This document shows, one piece after another, positions 1 to 10,073 of a stretch of 64,000 bases of DNA. The translations under genes and the position numbers were made by a program. The DNA comes from Muntiacus reevesi (lineage: Eukaryota; Chordata; Mammalia; Artiodactyla; Cervidae): NCBI RefSeq assembly GCF_963930625.1, contig NC_089249.1, forward strand, positions 222,830,123 to 222,894,122, read 5' to 3'. The notes under the pieces were generated by a model, which was not told the DNA's origin, did not search any database, and saw only the letters and a list, made by a program, of their open reading frames with translations. Position 1 is the stretch's first letter. Every line of letters begins with the position of its first letter.

Positions 1-230
1 ACCCCATGGATGGCAGGCCACTAAGCTCCCCCGTCCCTGGGATTCTCCAGGCAAGAATACTGGAGTGGGCTGTCGTTTCCTTCTCCGATGCACGAAAGTG
101 AAAAATGATAGTGAAGTTGCTTAGTCGTGTCCGACTCTTAGCCACCCCATGGACTGCAGCCTACCAGGCTCCTCCATCCATGGGATTTTCTAGGCAAGAG
201 TACTGGAGTGGGGTGCCATTGCCTTCTCTG
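1..230 (-). mobile_element. Bov-A2 SINE, cut by window start
   Basis: Two BovB-tail-derived monomers lie in tandem, joined by the typical GAAAGTGAAA-like linker near 95-115. In the plus-strand text each monomer ends in 'tactggagtgg', so the SINE is on the minus strand. The left part is outside the window, so no target-site duplication can be checked. Bov-A2 is a non-autonomous SINE mobilised by BovB. Confidence 0.9.
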
Positions 231-244
231 AGAGAACATCTTAG

Positions 245-905
245 GTGATACCAAACATTTTCATTAATATTCTCAAATACTTTTAATTTTTTATTTAGTA
301 ATTGATGTCTCAATATCTTTTAAATAAATAAACTTTTATCACTTAGCTTAAATTGACAGTTTTAGAATCTTAAGTTACCAAACATTTGGAAAGATCATTT
401 CAAGAAGACATTTCTAAAATATGATTACATTAAACATTTTATCCCAAAGTTCTTATCTCATTTACATTTACCTTTAAGTTTTATCATGTCAATTTATTTA
501 CTTGCAAGAGATTAGCAAGGTCTTATTTACTAAATCTAGGTACAACAAAGTATTATACTCAATTTTGATGACTCTTAATGATGTCTATGTTAATTAGATC
601 CACAAACTTAAACGTTAATATCATCTATCAACTTAATAGCAAATATTTCTCATTTCACGTGAACCTGAAAGCTATCTTGGCCAGTTTTCTTTAAATGTAA
701 GTGCTTTTTATTAAAATTAACTAGAGCTCTTTCTAAATCAAAAAATACCTTTTAGAAGTAGAGATAGCTCATGTGTAATGCGTAGACAGACATATACAAA
801 CTAGAGATCTCATGGTTTTACTAAAAGTTAGATATGAACTGGGTATTACAGTATTGGTATAAAGTTGCTAGTTGATAAACAGTTGAAATAACTTAAAGTA
901 GCTAG
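245..905. repeat. AT-rich diverged repeat block A
   Basis: This AT-rich non-coding block is clearly related, in the same orientation, to 8158-8870. Shared anchors run in the same order: 'accaaacatt' at the left end, 'atgtctat' followed by a GTTAAT/CATTAAT region in the middle, 'tgaacctg' near 660 (8613 in the other copy), 'gtaagtgctt' near 700, 'agagctc' near 725, and 'aacagttga' near 880. The family is not identified. Because block B lies inside an LTR-bounded element, block A may be a second copy of that element's interior or of an older sequence both captured. Confidence 0.6.
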
Positions 906-930
906 CTCATATGATTGGAAAGTCTGGTGT

Positions 931-983
931 GCTGAAGTCCATGGGGTCGCAAAGAGTGGGACATGACCCAGTGACTGAACAAT
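931..983 (+). mobile_element. short BovB/Bov-A 3' tail fragment
   Basis: About 50 bp match the terminal part of BovB and Bov-A ('ccatggggtcgcaaagag', then an ACATGACCCAGTGACTGAACA tail-like end). It is strongly 5'-truncated. No target-site duplication was recognised. Confidence 0.75.
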
Positions 984-1100
984 AAAACAATCTGTAAGGT
1001 TTGGCAGAGGGAACATGCTCAGCAGTTTAGATTTAAAACTGCCACTTTTTTACCCCGCATGGGCTTACAGGTGTTGCCTGCTTAGGTGGGCTTAGTCTAT
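984..1100. other. unassigned AT-rich sequence
   Basis: Non-coding sequence between two BovB tail fragments. No family was recognised. It continues after the BovB insertion at 1312. Confidence 0.4.
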
Positions 1101-1112
1101 CTAGGTCCTTGG

Positions 1113-1299
1113 GAAAGACCCTGATTCTGGGAAAGATTGAAGGCAGGAGGAGAGGGGCGACAGAGGATGAGATGGTTGGATGGCATCACCCACTTGATGG
1201 ACATGTGCTTAGGCAAGCTCTGGGAGTTGGTGATGGACAGGGAAGCCTGGGATGCTGCAGTCCATGGAGTTGCAAAGAGTTAGACTCTACTGAACTGAA
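1113..1299 (+). mobile_element. 5'-truncated BovB 3' end with perfect TSD
   Basis: The last ~190 bp of BovB, ending in the ACTGAACTGAA tail. A 12-bp perfect duplication CTAGGTCCTTGG flanks it at 1101-1112 and 1300-1311, which is the hallmark of target-primed reverse transcription. The ORF crossing it is a frame-mixed remnant of the C-terminal part of the BovB protein and is not a gene. Confidence 0.93.
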
Positions 1300-1311
1300 C
1301 TAGGTCCTTGG

Positions 1312-1820
1312 GGCCTGTATTCATTCATATTCTGGTTTATACATTTGCGAGACAAAGGCAGTTGTTTAGTTTTATAGAGAATAGTTTTGTTGCCTAAAGT
1401 TACTTAAATCAGTGGCAAGATTTTTATCAAACTGAAAAGTAAATTTATGAAGTTTTATGTTTTATAACTTCAGAGTTTTAACTTATCACACCTTCAAAGA
1501 TTTGTACAAGGCATTTAGCAAAGATCTTTCTGAGTTTATAAATTAAGCTAAAGCAAAATCACTATTTTTATTTTATTAGTCCTTGCATGTTAGTTCTCAG
1601 TTTTTACTTACTTTGTATGGCTCAGGTAACTGTTGGCTTCCTCAGTACACTTAGTTAATATTTCCTTAGTGGCAATCTATATGCCTTGTTTATCTCACAA
1701 TATAATTAAATAAGAGCAGTAACTAACTCATATAAAACCTATTTAAATATGCCAATTTATATACATTTATTTAAAATCCGCCAGCTTCTATACCTTTAAC
1801 TTCAATTTTCATAAGGTCTC
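1312..1820. other. unassigned AT-rich sequence
   Basis: About 500 bp of AT-rich non-coding sequence with no recognised repeat family and no plausible ORF. It may be part of the same old AT-rich element as block A (245-905), but I could not align it to the region right of block B. Confidence 0.4.
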
Positions 1821-2450
1821 TTTGTTGTTGTTCAGTCACCCAGTTGTGTCCAACTCTTTGTGACTGTTGCAGGAAAGGGGACCCCTTCCAGGGCCCGAAA
1901 CTGGGCTCTTGTCTAACACTCGGAAATGAACTGTCTGAGGAGACACATGTGCTGACAAAGCAAGAGATTTTATTGGGGAAGGGCGCCCGGGCGGAGAGCA
2001 GTAGGGTAAGGGAACCCAGGAGAACAGCTCTGGCTTGCAGTCTCGGGTTTATGGTGATGGGGTTAGTTTCCAGGTTGTCCTTAGCCAATCATTCTGGCTC
2101 AGAGTCCTTCCTGGTGGTTCGGGTCTTGTTCAGCCAAGATGGATGCCAGAGAGAAGGATTCTGGGAGGTGGTCAGACAGGTGGTGTCTCCTTTTGACCTT
2201 TCCCGAACTCTTCTGGTTGGTGGAGGCTTATTAGTTCCCTGTTCCTTACAGGACCTCCTGTTGTAAAACAACTCATGCAAATGGTTACTACTGTCAGGCG
2301 AGTGTATGCTCCTCGGTTTTTGTCACAACGAAGATTTGGAGTGACGCTACGGTGCCTGGCCAGGGTGGGTGGTTTCAATCAGTGTGCTTCCCCTAACATG
2401 GCCACATGGACTGCAGCACAGCCTTCCCTGTCCTTCACCATCTCCTGGAG
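1821..2450 (-). mobile_element. BovB/Bov-A tail split by an LTR
   Basis: A minus-strand BovB-type tail starts 'ttgttgttgttcagtcac' and runs to 1864. It resumes at 2399 and continues through 'ctgtccttcaccatctcctg' to about 2450. The interruption is the LTR at 1865-2398. The two halves join in register once the LTR and one copy of its 4-bp target duplication are removed, so the BovB tail was there first. Confidence 0.85.
1865..2398 (-). mobile_element. solo LTR, BTLTR1-like endogenous retrovirus
   Basis: A 534-bp LTR with TG...CA ends. Read on the minus strand it has an inverted CCAAT box (near 2084), a weak TATA-like ATAAA (near 2050) and an AATAAA polyadenylation signal (complement of 1969-1974) in the correct U3-R-U5 order. 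This is gammaretrovirus-like (class I) organisation. Flanks are TGAC (1861-1864) and TGGC (2399-2402), a 4-bp target duplication with one mismatch. No internal sequence is attached, so it is a solo LTR. Compared with the LTRs at 4750 and 10074 it keeps an extra 59 bp in U3 (2291-2349). ORFs across it are chance frames. Confidence 0.87.
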
Positions 2451-2698
2451 CATGCCCAACTTTGTTTTCCTTTTTGTTCTCTGTCTGTTTTTACCTACTT
2501 TTATATGAAATGTTCTGGAATCTCCAGAGTTGGGTAGAGCCAAGAAAGTCAGGCCCTTTGGCTTAACTGTCTCAAAATAATTGGTCAGATATCTCAGTGT
2601 ATATTTTTCTAGCTTTTTAAATATATAACTGAAAACTGGGGTAAATAGAACAGATGTGTTTAACTTTTAATGTTGAGGACCAGGAGGTGTCCCTCTTG
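2451..2698. other. unassigned sequence
   Basis: About 250 bp between the BovB tail and a Bov-tA SINE. No family or gene was recognised. Confidence 0.4.
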
Positions 2699-2909
2699 GG
2701 GCTTCCCTGGTGGTTCAGACAGTAAAGATTCTGCCTGCAATACGGGAGACGTGGGTTTGATCCCCAGGTTGGGAAGATCCCTTGGAGGAGGGAATGGTGA
2801 CCCACTTCAGTATTCTTGCCTGGAGAATTCCATGGACAGAGGAGCCTGGCAGGCTACAGTCTGTGGGGCCACAAAGAATCAGACATGACTAAGTGACTAA
2901 TACTTTCAC
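2699..2909 (+). mobile_element. Bov-tA SINE
   Basis: A tRNA-Glu-derived head (A box 'ggttcagacagtaaag', B box 'gggtttgatcccc') is followed by a Bov-A body ending in the 'agacatgactaagtgac' tail. Its length of about 210 bp is typical. It is moderately diverged and no clear target-site duplication was seen. Confidence 0.92.
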
Positions 2910-3236
2910 TTGGTTCATTAACTTTAGGTAATAATATTAAATCTTCTTTAATCACATAAATGTCTATTTTATTTATCCTATTCTAAGTACCATCCAAAGA
3001 AGTTTTTTATTCATTTCGGTAACTCCTTTAAAAAATGTTTTTTTTTTTTTTTTTTTTAACCTCGTTGAAATAATAGCTAGACTTTTTCTTTCCCAAGCTT
3101 TATGTTGAATTGCAATTATAATTGCTATTATTAGCATCTGTAAGGCCTGCTGAGGGGAAGGCCACAATGAAACTTCCTAAACCAGTTTTTCTCTTTCAAA
3201 AAAAGTTGTTAGGTTAGTTTGACTTTTGTGTATTAT
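2910..3236. other. unassigned AT-rich sequence with T20 run
   Basis: AT-rich non-coding sequence with a 20-base T run at 3038-3057. The run could be the tail of an unrecognised minus-strand retroposon. No ORF of interest. Confidence 0.4.
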
Positions 3237-4438
3237 GTTGTTGTTTTTCAGTCGTTGGTTAGTCGTGTCCGACTCTGCGACCCCATAGACTGCAGTGTGC
3301 CAGGCTTCCCTGTCCTTCACTATCTCCTGGAGTTTGCTCAAACTCATGTCCATTGAGTCAGTGATGCTATCCAACCATCTCATCCTCTGTCACCATCTTT
3401 TCCTTATGCCCTCAATCTTTCCCAGGATCAGGGTCTTTTCCAATGAGTCAGCTCTTCGCATCAGGTAGTCGAGTATTGGAGCTTCAGCACCAGTGCTTCC
3501 AGTGAATATTCAGAGTTGACTTTCTTTAGGATTGACTGGTTTGATCTCCTTGCTGTCCAAGGGATTCTCAGGAGTCTTCTCTAGCACCACAGTTCAAAAG
3601 CATCAATTCTTCAGCTCTCAGCTTTCCTCTATGGTTCAACTCTCACATCCATATATGACCTCTGGAAAAACCATAGCTTTGTCTATATGGACCTTTGTCT
3701 GTAAAGTGATGTCTCTTCTTTTTAATACCATGTCTAGGTTTGTCATAGCTTTTCCCCAAGGAGCAAGTGTCTTTTAATTTCATGGTTTCAGTCATCATCC
3801 ACAGTGATTTTGGAGCCTAAGAAAATAAAACCTGTCACTGTTTCCACTGTTTCCCGCATCTATTTGCCATGAAGTGATGGGACCGGATGCTATGATCTTA
3901 GTTTTCTGAATGTCGAGTTTTAAGCCAGCTTTTTTACTCTCCTCTTTTACTTTCATCAAGAGTCTCTTTAGTTCCTCTTCTCTATCTGCCATAAGGGTGG
4001 TGTCATCTGCATATTTGAGATTGTTGATACTTCTCCCAGCAATCTTGATTCTAGCTTGAGCTTCTTCCAGCCTGGCATTTTGCATGATGTACCCTGCATA
4101 TAAGTTAAATAAGCAGGAGGACAATATATAGCCTTGATGTGCTGCTTTCCCAATTTTGAACGAGCTTGTGTTCCATGACCTGTTGCTTCTTGATCTGCAT
4201 ACAGGCTTCTAAGGATGCAGGTAAGGTGCTCTGGTATTCTCATCTCTTGAAGAATTTTCCGGTTTGCTGTGGTCCACATAGTCAAAGACTTTAGCATAGT
4301 CAATGAAGCAGAAGTAGATGTTTTCCTGGAATTCTCTTGCTTTTTCTGTGATTCACCAGATGTTGGCATCTTGATCTCTTCTTCTGCCTTTTCTAAATCC
4401 AGCTTGTACATCCAAAAGTTCTCGGTTCTCATACTGTG
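3237..4438 (-). mobile_element. 5'-truncated BovB with decayed RT
   Basis: A minus-strand BovB 3' portion of about 1.2 kb. Its 3' tail is at 3237 and its 5' break is near 4438. The reverse-transcriptase active-site motif YADD is encoded on the complement of 4002-4013 within an NNLKYADDTTL context, the hallmark of RTE-clade RT domain 5. Frames change repeatedly (remnants at 3795-4124 and 3968-4447), so no protein can be made. Confidence 0.92.
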
Positions 4439-4749
4439 CTTTGCCAAAAGTTTTCACTTTTGTCTCAGGTTCAAAGGATTTGTTAACAAAATAAGCCACT
4501 CATTAGATACAAATAAATAATACAAATATTTTTTAGAGAATTATCTAGTTTACTTTCAATATACTAACATTAAAAGAAAAGAGAAATAGAAAGAGCAAAG
4601 AAAACATTACCAAATTGGGTTTTGACCAACATCCAGACTTAATCAGTGCTGGGAAGTTCCATGTCACAGCACATCTGGAATCCCAATTGGGAAAGGGTCC
4701 CAGGCAGTATGTCTGCTCCGTGGGTGAGACGTCAGAAGCAAACTAATAT
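4439..4749. other. unassigned AT-rich flank of the provirus
   Basis: About 310 bp left of the proviral 3' LTR. Ends in ATAT (4746-4749), which serves as the left target-site copy. No repeat family was recognised. It is possibly part of an older element into which the provirus inserted. Confidence 0.4.
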
Positions 4750-5224
4750 TGTTGCAGGAAGGGGGATCCCTTCCAGGTCCAGAAACTGGGCTCTTGTCTA
4801 ACACTCAGAATTGAATTGTCTGAGGAGACACATGTGCTGACAAAGCAAGAGATTTTATTGGGAAAGGGCACCCGGGTGGAGAGCAGTAGGGTAAGGGAAC
4901 CCAGGAGAACAGCTCTGGCTTGCAGTCTCGGGTTTTATGGTGATGGGGTTAGTTTCCAGGTTGTCCTTAGCCAATCATTCTGACTCAGAGTCCTTCCTGG
5001 TGGTGCAGGCCTTGTTCAGCCAAGATGGATGCCAGAGAGGATTCTGGGAGGTGGTTGGGCAGGTGGTGTCTCCTTTTGACCTTTCCCGAACTCTTCTGGT
5101 TGGTGGAGGCTTATTAGTTCCCTGTTCCCTACCAGGACCTGCTGTCATAAAACAACTCGTGCAAATAGTTACTATGGTGCTTGGCCAGGATGGGCGGGTT
5201 CAATCAGTGTGCTTCCCCCTAACA
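4750..5224 (-). mobile_element. 3' LTR of the provirus (BTLTR1-like)
   Basis: A 475-bp LTR with TG...CA ends. The AATAAA signal is on the complement of 4854-4859 and a TATA-like ATAAAA lies near 4935. It lacks the U3 segment present in the solo LTR at 1865. The right neighbour is a polypurine tract, which identifies this copy as the 3' LTR. Confidence 0.85.
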
Positions 5225-5240
5225 ACTTCCCCCTGAGAGA
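5225..5240 (-). other. polypurine tract next to 3' LTR
   Basis: On the minus strand the sequence just before the U3 start reads TCTCTCAGGGGGAAGT. A G/A-rich tract directly abutting U3 is the standard plus-strand primer site of retroviruses. About 16 further bases of interior remain before the BovB begins at 5257. Confidence 0.7.
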
Positions 5241-5256
5241 CTTCGTACTCAAGATC

Positions 5257-6985
5257 AGTTCAGTTCAGTTGCTCAGTCGTGTCCGACTCTTTGCGACCCC
5301 ATGAATCGCAGCATGCCAGGCCTTCCTGTCCATCACCAACTCCTGGAGTTTACTCAAACTCATGTCCATCGAATTGGTGATGCCATCCAGCCATCTCATC
5401 CTCTGTTGTCCCCTTCTCCTCCTGCCCCCAATCCCTCCCAGCATCAGGGTCTTTTCTAACGAGTCACCTCTTCGCATGAGGTGGCCAAAGTACTGGAGTT
5501 TCAGCTTCAGCATCAGTCCCACCAGTGAACACCCAGGACTGATCTCCTTCAGGATGGACTGGTTGGATCTCCTTGCAGTCCAAGGGACTCTCAAGAGTCT
5601 TCTCTAACACCACAGTTCAAAAGCATCAATTCTTCAGCAATCAGCTTTCTTCACAGTCCAACTCTCACATCCATACATGACCACTGGAAAAACCATAGCC
5701 TTGACCAGACAGACCTTTGTTGGAAAAGTAATGTCTCTGCTTTTTAGCATGATATCTAGGTTGGTCATAACTTTCCTTCCAAGGAGTAAGCATCTTTTAA
5801 TTTCATGGCTCCAGTCACCATCCTCAGTGATTTTGGAGCCCCCCAAAATAAAGTCTGACACTGTTTCCACTGCCTCCCCATCTCTTTCCCATGAGGTGAT
5901 GGGACCAGATGCCATGATCTTAGTTTTCTGAATGTTAAGCTTTAATCCAACTTTTTCACTCTCCTCTTTCACTTTCATCAAGCGGTTTTTTAGTTCCTCT
6001 TCACTTTCTGCCATAAGGGTGGTGTCATCTGCGTATCTGAGGTTATTGATATTTCTCCCGGCAATCTTCTTTCCAGCTTGTGCTTCTTCCAGCCCGGCAT
6101 TTCTCATGATGTACTCTGCATATAAGTTAAATAAGCAGGGTGACAATATACAGCTTTGACGTACTCCTTTTCCTATTTGGAACCAGTCTGTTGTTCCATG
6201 TCCAGTTCTAACTGCTGCTTCCTGACCTGCATACAGGTTTCTCAAGAGGGGTCAGGTGGTCTGGTATTCCCATCTCTTTCAGAATTTTCCACAGTTTATT
6301 GTGATCCACACAGTCGAAGGCTTTGGCATAGTCAATAAAGCAGAAATAGATGTTTTTCTGGAACTCTCTTGCTTTTTTGATGATCCAGCGGATATTGGCA
6401 ATTTGATCTCTGGTTCCTCTGCCTTTTCTAAAACCAGCTTGAACATCTGGAAGTTCTCGGTTCACGTATTGCTGAAGCCTGGCTTGGAGAATTTTGAGCA
6501 TTACTTTACTAGCGTGTGAGATGAGTGCAATCGTGCAGTAGTTTGAGCTTTCTTTGGGATTGCCTTTCTTAGGAATTGGAATGAAAACGGACCTTTTCCA
6601 GTCCTGTGGCCACTGCTTGAGTTTTCCAAATTTGCTGGCATATTGAGTGCAGCACTTTTATAGCATCATCTTTCAGGATTTGAAATAGCTCAACTGGAAT
6701 TCCATCACATCCACTCGCGTTGTTTGTAGTGATGCTTTCTAAGGCCCACTTGATTTCACATTCCAGGATGTCTGGCTCTAGGTGAGTGATCACACCATTG
6801 TGATTATCTGGGTTATGAAGATCTTTTTTGTACAGTTCTGTGCATTCTTGCCACCTCTTTTTAATATCTTCTGGTTCTGTTAGGTCCATACCATTTCTGT
6901 CCTTTATTGTGCCCATTTTTGCATGAAATGTTCCTTTGGTATCTCTAATTTTCTTGAAGAAATCTCTAGTCTTTCCCATTCTGTC
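5257..6985 (-). mobile_element. BovB inserted in the provirus
   Basis: A 1.7-kb 5'-truncated BovB on the minus strand. The tail begins with repeated AGTTC at 5257. The 5' break is near 6985, after the part encoding the segment upstream of the RT palm. It lies inside the LTR-bounded interval, so it arrived after the provirus. No clear target duplication was found at its ends. Confidence 0.92.
5265..6979 (-). pseudogene. BovB reverse transcriptase remnant
   Basis: Four minus-strand frame pieces follow in order: 6569-6979 (upstream of the palm), 6208-6501 (palm start with QAGFRKGRGTRDQI and FIDYAKAFDCVDH), 5634-6245 (GVRQSCILSPCLFNLYAEY, then YADD on the complement of about 6024-6035) and 5265-5594 (C-terminal LKLQYFGHLM...RMRWLDGI). 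These are RTE-type RT motifs. Frameshifts between pieces and the missing endonuclease domain make it a pseudogene. Confidence 0.9.
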
Positions 6986-8157
6986 TAGCTTGTTTGCAAA
7001 ATAGGTCTGTTCTCACTAATTTTGGTCTGATGATTTATATAACCATCATTGATCATAGACTTTTTATTTTGCTGAAACATTTATAGAATCTCAGACTGAA
7101 CTTTTAAAATAAAACAGTGCTGGGAAACTCACACCAAAGGCTTATCACAGATTTCGCCTAACAAATCTAGGTGAATTCTTCCCTTTTTAAGGTCTCAAAA
7201 ATTCCTTGAGATTTTTGTACCTGTTAGTGAGATAACATTCCTAGCTCATTTGATAAACTTACTGGAAACCTAAGAGTTTCTGGAGGAGTCAGATAGAGAG
7301 AAAATATAATTGTTTTGTTTATAATGTATAATTTTACCAAATTATTTTCATAATTATTTTGAGAGGAAGGTTTTCCCTACTCCCAGAAAACACAAGATTC
7401 AAGCCTATAATTTTTCAGATAGAAACCATAAAAGTTATAAGCATATTCGCTGGTTCATTTAGTCCTTTGTTAACTTTTGTGAAGTCATCAGATTTTTCAT
7501 TAGAATTCCAGGATATATCAAAATGTTAAGAACTCTATATAATTTCTAGGATATCTGTATTAGTAATTTTACCATACATTAGAATATGAGCAGATTTATT
7601 ACTCATTTGATAATCTTTTTCATGTAACTTAACCAACCAAATAAACACAGTTTAATATCTCTCTTTGGGATGTTTCAGGGGCCCTCTGCAGCACCCCAAA
7701 GTTAGCTAGAGGTCAAAGGAATTTCAGAAGAATTCGATTTAGGAAGTTTTATCGAAAAGATCAGTTAAAAATGTTTAGAACATTTGGTCAGATTTAGTCA
7801 ATGTTGATGGGTGTATCATTTAGCTTGTTGATATGTCACAATGGGCATAGATATCAAGGCTCAAGGTCTAGTGAAAGTCAGCTCCTCCACCTTGGACCTA
7901 GTTGGCTCTAACCAATTTTCTTATGGCTATGTCATTCCTAACATTTATCTAACCAATTGTAATCCAATTTTAGAAAATCCTGATCATGAATAACTCTTTT
8001 TAGTATTTTTTCATACTTTTTTTTTTTTCTGAAAACGCACTTCCTACTTTCCTTTAGCAACCAAGAACTAACTTTTATATTAGCATTTTAAAGATTGGTG
8101 AGCATAAATACCAGTGATAATTTCTAAAACACTTGCTTTCTTAGAACATTTTAGGAT
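6986..8157. other. AT-rich proviral interior, unassigned
   Basis: About 1.2 kb of AT-rich, non-coding sequence between the BovB and block B. No ORF exceeds chance length and no family was recognised. Its position inside the paired LTRs suggests it belongs to the interior of the non-coding element. Confidence 0.45.
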
Positions 8158-8870
8158 GGAACCAAACATTATTCATTTATAGTCCCAAATCTCTTTTGTT
8201 TCTCTGTAAAAGGAAATTAGTATTTAGTAGTAAATGTTTCAAAATCTTATTTTATTTGGAAATGACCTAACTATTCAATAGATTTCCAACACTTAGCACA
8301 ACCCTTAGATATTCAAGTTACACCAATCTGGAGAGACTATTTTAGACAGATATTCCTAAAGAATAATTATTCTTAATAGAGTTTATATAAAAGCTCATAT
8401 CTGATTTGCATTTTTTAAGAAGTTTCTTCACTCAAGGTAATTTCCTTGTTGACAAACTTGTAACAGATATAATATTTAACTTATATTAAACCTAGGCACA
8501 ATGAAAATATTCTACTTAATGTTAATTACTCTAAGACATGTCTATATTAGATAGGTCAGCAAACAAACATTAATATCAGGTATTTAATACTGAATATTTC
8601 CCAGTTCACATGAACCTGGAATTTATTGTTTAATTTAGAATTATTTGATTTGTAAGTGCTTAACTTTCTTTAAGCCAATTAAATAGAGCTCATTTACAAA
8701 TTAACCTCAAAAATATTACCCAGAGACAAAGACATACCAAGACATACTTAGACAGACACAGTGCAAGATCTAGCTTCATTTTCTAAGTTTAGTCATGAAT
8801 TAGATATTATAATATAAAATTTAGTAGTTTATAAAAAAAACAGTTGACATAAATAAATTTTTTAAAAACT
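8158..8870. repeat. AT-rich diverged repeat block B
   Basis: Paralogue of 245-905, matching in the same orientation with small gaps over most of its length. It lies in the interior of the provirus, upstream (in plus coordinates) of the leader-like segment. It has no coding capacity. Confidence 0.6.
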
Positions 8871-8951
8871 TCTTTCCCTTTTCCCTCAGTCTCAGGAGTT
8901 AGAGATGGTCTAGATAAATGTTGCTGAGAGCCCTGGTCTCAAGGCACAGGG
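8871..8951 (-). other. proviral interior left of the L1
   Basis: A short segment rejoins 9301 once the L1 and one target copy are removed. It carries no identifiable motif. Confidence 0.4.
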
Positions 8952-8969
8952 AAAGAAAATCAAGTTCTA

Positions 8970-9282
8970 GTTATAGAACAGACTTTTGGACTCTGTGGGA
9001 GAAGGTGAGGATGGGATGATCTGAGAGAACAGCATTGAAACATGTGTATTATCAAGTGTGAAACAGATCACCAGCCCAGGTTGGATGCGTGAGACAAATG
9101 CTCAGGGCTGGTGCACTGGGAAGACACAGAGGGATGGGATGGGGAGGGAGGTGGCAGGGGGGATCAGGATGGGGAACACATGTAAATTCATGGCTGATTC
9201 ATGTCAATGTATGGCAAAAACCACTACAGTATTATAAAGTAATTAGCCTCCAACTAATAAAAATAAATGAAAAAAAAAAAAA
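8970..9282 (+). mobile_element. recent L1 3'-end insertion (L1_BT type) with 18-bp TSD
   Basis: A 5'-truncated L1 of about 313 bp made only of 3' UTR and poly(A). Perfect 18-bp target copies (AAAGAAAATCAAGTTCTA) lie at 8952-8969 and 9283-9300. The same 3' UTR occurs on the other strand at 25048-25330. A G-rich stretch at 9131-9162 can form G-quadruplexes. The perfect duplication and clean A tail make it one of the youngest insertions here. Confidence 0.95.
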
Positions 9283-9300
9283 AAAGAAAATCAAGTTCTA

Positions 9301-10073
9301 ACAAAATGCAGCAGGTCTAAACCAAATGGTGGCCAGATAAAGCAAATGGCCATCAAAAATTACAACACAGAACACAGAGTTAAAACACACACATATAAAC
9401 CTGGCAGTCCTCATCAGACACTCCCTTAAATACAAGAATACAGTCTCTCAGAAAACCTCCTATAGAGACACAGAACTTCAGATCCAAGTACTAACAGAAT
9501 GAAGGAAAATATCTCAGGTCTTCAAAGATTTCAAAGGGAGGAAAGGAAGCCAGGTTGAAAGGAGAAGGGGGAGGAGGCAGGAGAGGGGGGCAAAAGGGGT
9601 GGCTTTACAGACATCTTCTGCCACTTGCAGATACCCAGGTGTTATGGGACTTTACCCTGGGCCTCCAGAGAAGGGAGGACTGGAACTTGGCCCTAACAGA
9701 AATCAGACCAGACCAGAACCAGAATTCGAGTTCTCTGCCAAGAGGAGGTGATCAGTCTCCAATCCCCAGCTCAGGCTGAGGCCCTTCGACCAGATTCCTG
9801 CATCCAGGACCGGGGGACTAGAAAAACGGGGAAGGAACGGAATGGCTAAGGAGAGGAAAGAGAGAGGGCAGGGGAGAGAGGTCAATAAAGTATCTTGTTC
9901 CTTACTGGTCGGGGCACTCTGGCCAGTTGTCCATGTTAGGAGGAGACCAGGGGCAAAAGGGTCCCAGTTGCAGCTGCTGGGTCTGGTCCACTGGCAGGCA
10001 AGCTGGCCCCTGAGTACCCCGAGTGGTCAGGATGTCAGTCTCAGTGAAGAAGAGTCCCACCAGAGTGGCCATT
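9301..10073 (-). other. leader-like segment next to the 5' LTR
   Basis: On the minus strand this follows directly after the U5 end of the right LTR. It is GC-richer than the rest of the interior and has a T/G-rich stretch (complement of about 9360-9420), as in gammaretroviral leaders. A canonical primer-binding site is not obvious: the first bases after the LTR read AATGGCCACTCTGGTGGGA. No gag start or gag ORF was recognised. The assignment as leader rests on position. Confidence 0.5.

Noticed and set aside
1844..2266. 140-codon open frame
   Set aside because: It lies across an LTR in the antisense direction. Similar frames recur in the other two LTR copies, so it reflects the LTR sequence, not a gene.
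9301..10073. gag gene of the provirus
   Set aside because: No start, matrix-like motif, capsid major homology region or zinc knuckle can be read on the minus strand, so only a leader-like label is used.
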